The notes under the pieces: model-generated
Told to the model about the DNA's origin: nothing
Seen by the model: the letters and a program-made list of their open reading frames with translations, nothing else
Database searches by the model: none
In this document: piece after piece, positions 58,426-60,394 of the stretch
How positions within the stretch are numbered: position 1 is the stretch's first letter
How the letters are laid out: every line of letters begins with the position of its first letter
Origin: RUG100 sp034927505
GTDB taxonomy: Bacteria > Bacillota > Clostridia > Peptostreptococcales > Anaerovoracaceae
Direction of reading: 5' to 3'
Length of the DNA: 60,394 bases
Assembly: GCA_034927505.1 (NCBI GenBank)
Contig: JAYFPY010000015.1
Span: forward strand, 1-60,394
Translations under genes and position numbers: made by a program

Positions 58426-59934
58426 TTATGGTTTTGGACATACTTTTGACGGCATATCACTGTAAACAGGAATGTAAAATATGTTGGAGTAATCGCTGTT
58501 GCTGCGGTATGCATATTTCAGCAGCCTGCCTTCGCTGTAGGCTCCTTCCACATTTGTCATATATTCATGTCCTGCGACATTTGAAAGTCCGTTCATTACA
58601 TTGAATTTCTTTGTGTAGTATGTGTACTGATTTTTGGTAACATACTTCGATCCGTAGAATTTCGCACCGCCGGTTATGGACTTTTGTTTCGTATTCCAGC
58701 CCTGGCTCTTGGCATACCAGAGGCCCCTCTGTGTGGCATTCATTGTCGACGTCGTATAAGCTCCTACATTGAAAAAGTTGTAATATCCGGTATATCCTTT
58801 ATATTTTCCTGAGATCAGTCCCGATCCGCCGTACCAGCCCTGCTCCTGTATGATCATAGCTGTCAGTACGTTTGGGTTTACGTTGGCACTCTTGCCGGCA
58901 TTGTAGATATAAGTCGCATATTCATTGTTGTTCATGAAGCACTTGGAATTCATCGACGTGATACTAAGTATGGTAGATTTGTTCTGTGATGCCGAATTGT
59001 AGTAATGGGACATGAACTGATATATGCCGGTATCGTTTAGGAAATTACGGGGATCCAGATAATATGCCATTATCTTGTCCGACGCCTGATTCCATCTGCC
59101 GTCAAACACTGTGTATTTGCCGGTAAGTATATTATATGCACCCAGCCTCTTGGATTTCCAGGAGGACGGCGATGTAGGTTCTACTAGATTGTTTCCAAGA
59201 GCTCTTTCTTTGCTCAACATGGAAGACCATTCAAGACCGGTCTTCTGGGCTTTGAACACCCACTTTGGATGAGCTGCATGGAGTTTTCTCAGATACGGTT
59301 TGTAATCCGACGGGAAACCCTGCGCAGTCATATAGTCTTCAAAATTTCCCGAAGGCGAAACAGTGGTGGAAACCAGTTTGGTATATTTAGCGTATACATA
59401 TCCGGTCTTTCCGCTGTATGTGATCTTGTACCACTTGTTCTTAGAAGTTGTTTTATAATATCCCTTTACAGTTATTGTCTTGTTCTTTTTTAGCGTGCCG
59501 CGCTTTGCCTTCTTCGTGGATGCACCGCTCCTTACTGTAAGAGCCTTTGCAGTCACTTTGGCTTTTTTGTATGACTTTGAAGTATAGTATACTTTGATAT
59601 ATTTTTCCTTTATATATTTGGAACAGATATACCCGGTTTTTTTACCGTACTTTGCTTTGTACCAGTAAACTCCCTTTGAGTCTTTTTTTTTCAGCGAAGC
59701 ATACACAGTTTTATTCTTTGGTATTTTACCTACTTTCCTGCTGGAAGACGAAGCGGATCTCCGCATGTTCAGAGGTCCCTTTTTTACATAAATCTTATAC
59801 TTTGTCGTATTCCCGGCTGCCTTTGCAGTTCCGTTTTCGCTAAAATAAGGCTGTATGCACAAAAGGCTGACAGCCACCATAATACAAAGCATTATTGAAA
59901 TTGTTTTATTGATCATCTTATTATTTACACACAT
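58426..59934 (-). CDS. Secreted SH3-domain N-acetylglucosaminidase (wall hydrolase)
   Basis: 502 residues: signal peptide (about 1-40, cut near KAAG), two bacterial SH3 domains (about 45-110 with LNMRRSASSSSRKVGK, and 118-190 with LTVRSGASTKKAKRG), then a glucosaminidase domain (about 205-490). The likely catalytic Glu is in MIIQEQGWYGG. It should cut peptidoglycan glycan strands and bind the wall through SH3. ATG at 59934 has a GGGGGG run 6 nt upstream; a second ATG six codons in is less well placed. Confidence 0.9.
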   Translation of the reverse strand: MCVNNKMINKTISIMLCIMVAVSLLCIQPYFSENGTAKAAGNTTKYKIYVKKGPLNMRRSASSSSRKVGKIPKNKTVYASLKKKDSKGVYWYKAKYGKKTGYICSKYIKEKYIKVYYTSKSYKKAKVTAKALTVRSGASTKKAKRGTLKKNKTITVKGYYKTTSKNKWYKITYSGKTGYVYAKYTKLVSTTVSPSGNFEDYMTAQGFPSDYKPYLRKLHAAHPKWVFKAQKTGLEWSSMLSKERALGNNLVEPTSPSSWKSKRLGAYNILTGKYTVFDGRWNQASDKIMAYYLDPRNFLNDTGIYQFMSHYYNSASQNKSTILSITSMNSKCFMNNNEYATYIYNAGKSANVNPNVLTAMIIQEQGWYGGSGLISGKYKGYTGYYNFFNVGAYTTSTMNATQRGLWYAKSQGWNTKQKSITGGAKFYGSKYVTKNQYTYYTKKFNVMNGLSNVAGHEYMTNVEGAYSEGRLLKYAYRSNSDYSNIFYIPVYSDMPSKVCPKP

Positions 59935-59981
59935 AACTATCCCCCCCGCAGGTTCGGAACTATTTGGACCAGTTCAACATA

Positions 59982-60010
59982 ATTATATGATAAAACCGTT
60001 ATGATGTCAA
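59982..60010 (-). promoter_or_regulatory. Promoter of the glucosaminidase gene
   Basis: Perfect consensus on the minus strand: TTGACA (60005-60010), 17-bp spacer, TATAAT (59982-59987). The leader is about 40 nt and can form a GAACT/AGTTC hairpin. Confidence 0.88.
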
Positions 60011-60060
60011 TTTTTTGCAGCAAATTAATGCATATGATACCACGCATAACGGTATATACA

Positions 60061-60394
60061 TTATAATTCTTCTATTTCTTCTTTGGACAATCCGGTATAT
60101 TTCATTATTTTTTCAATTGGTTCTTTGGCTTCCTTCATTGATTTTGCACTGTCTGTTTTTTCTATTTTTATGCCTTCTTCAATTCCGGCTCTCCTGCCTT
60201 CTTTTACACCTTCTTTTATGCCTTCTTCTCTGCCTTCTTCTCTGCCTTCTTTTATGCCTTCTTCTCTACCTTCTTCAACGCCCTTTTTTATCATTTCATC
60301 GAGTTTCATGTATTCCACCCCTGCAGTGCTGCTGCTTTTTATTTCTTTCACTTGTTTGTGCAACGTATTCAGCAGAGAGCTGTTTGAATGTGAT
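60061..60394 (-). CDS. C-terminal part of an Rpn/PD-(D/E)XK-type protein, cut by the right edge
   Basis: At least 110 residues of open frame run in from the right edge with no start codon inside that is clearly used. The part seen has a Glu/Gly/Lys repeat region (EGREEGIKEG units) followed by IMKYTGLSKEEIEEL. This tail is typical of the Rpn family of recombination-promoting nuclease/putative transposase proteins, whose catalytic domain would lie outside the window. Family assignment rests on this tail only. Confidence 0.6.
   Translation of the reverse strand, partial: SHSNSSLLNTLHKQVKEIKSSSTAGVEYMKLDEMIKKGVEEGREEGIKEGREEGREEGIKEGVKEGRRAGIEEGIKIEKTDSAKSMKEAKEPIEKIMKYTGLSKEEIEEL
60175..60290 (-). 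repeat. In-frame 12-nt-type tandem repeats in the Rpn-like gene
   Basis: Degenerate units of CTTCTTTTATGC and CTTCTTCTCTGC (plus-strand view) encode the Glu-Gly-rich repeat. The near identity of units makes replication slippage likely; unit length is a multiple of three so the frame would be kept. Confidence 0.7.

Noticed and set aside
60175..60290. Short tandem repeats as a possible CRISPR array
   Set aside because: Units are contiguous, degenerate and in frame with coding sequence; there are no unique spacers and no cas genes.

Overview
The window is chromosomal DNA from an anaerobic, moderately low-GC Gram-positive bacterium, most likely a member of the class Clostridia. The signs are strong AGGAGG-type ribosome binding sites, TTGACA/TATAAT promoters, a CIRCE-controlled hrcA-grpE-dnaK-dnaJ operon, the YqhY-nusB-xseAB-ispA-dxs-tlyA core order, a PyrK/PyrD class 1B pyrimidine cluster, a four-subunit 2-oxoacid:ferredoxin oxidoreductase, a CoA-acylating aldehyde dehydrogenase, HemW and T-box/c-di-GMP riboswitch leaders. 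No oxygen-dependent enzyme was noticed. Genus cannot be fixed from the sequence alone.

Layout. 1-16.8 kb (minus strand) is one long, tightly overlapped housekeeping run: Asp23/YqhY, nusB, a TsaD paralogue, xseA, xseB, ispA, dxs, tlyA, an aminotransferase, mutS, mutL, miaA, a Xer-like tyrosine recombinase, an acidic unknown protein, a methionine gamma-lyase-like enzyme and a VTT membrane protein. 16.8-21.7 kb is the heat-shock operon with CIRCE. A NhaC-type antiporter follows on the plus strand. 23.4-26.9 kb (minus) carries hemW, glpK and a flavodoxin-ferredoxin protein. 27-34.6 kb holds a plus-strand permease behind a sigma-54 promoter, facing a minus-strand operon lepA - zinc ribbon - two crcB - sensor kinase - NtrC-type regulator. 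34.6-44.7 kb is mixed: rpsT, a SucD-like aldehyde dehydrogenase, a secreted glycosidase-like protein, deoD plus a DtxR-type regulator, a TetR/radical-SAM/small membrane protein group, an MFS transporter and a secreted subtilase. 44.7-46.4 kb is gene-poor and holds a c-di-GMP riboswitch, gene remnants, a pair of 22-bp repeats and a small HPr-like gene. 46.4-49.7 kb is the 2-oxoacid:ferredoxin oxidoreductase operon behind a T-box leader. 49.7-55.4 kb is the pyrC-K-D-F-E-B-I operon. The right end has tRNA-Ser(CGA), glutamate decarboxylase, an M29 aminopeptidase, a secreted SH3/glucosaminidase protein and the end of an Rpn-type gene.

The most interesting material is regulatory. (1) A T-box leader with a probable isoleucine specifier controls a 2-oxoacid:ferredoxin oxidoreductase, linking isoleucine tRNA charging to 2-oxoacid redox metabolism. 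(2) A c-di-GMP-I riboswitch plus terminator controls a secreted subtilase. (3) A sigma-54 promoter with tandem upstream dyads sits before an uncharacterised permease, opposite a GAFTGA-containing two-component regulator; the same dyads overlap a promoter that appears to give a leaderless hemW mRNA. (4) A small HPr-like protein that has lost the phosphorylatable histidine but keeps the regulatory serine has a cre-like site and is bracketed by a near-direct repeat. Coordinates and motifs were read by eye; no database search or folding program was used.
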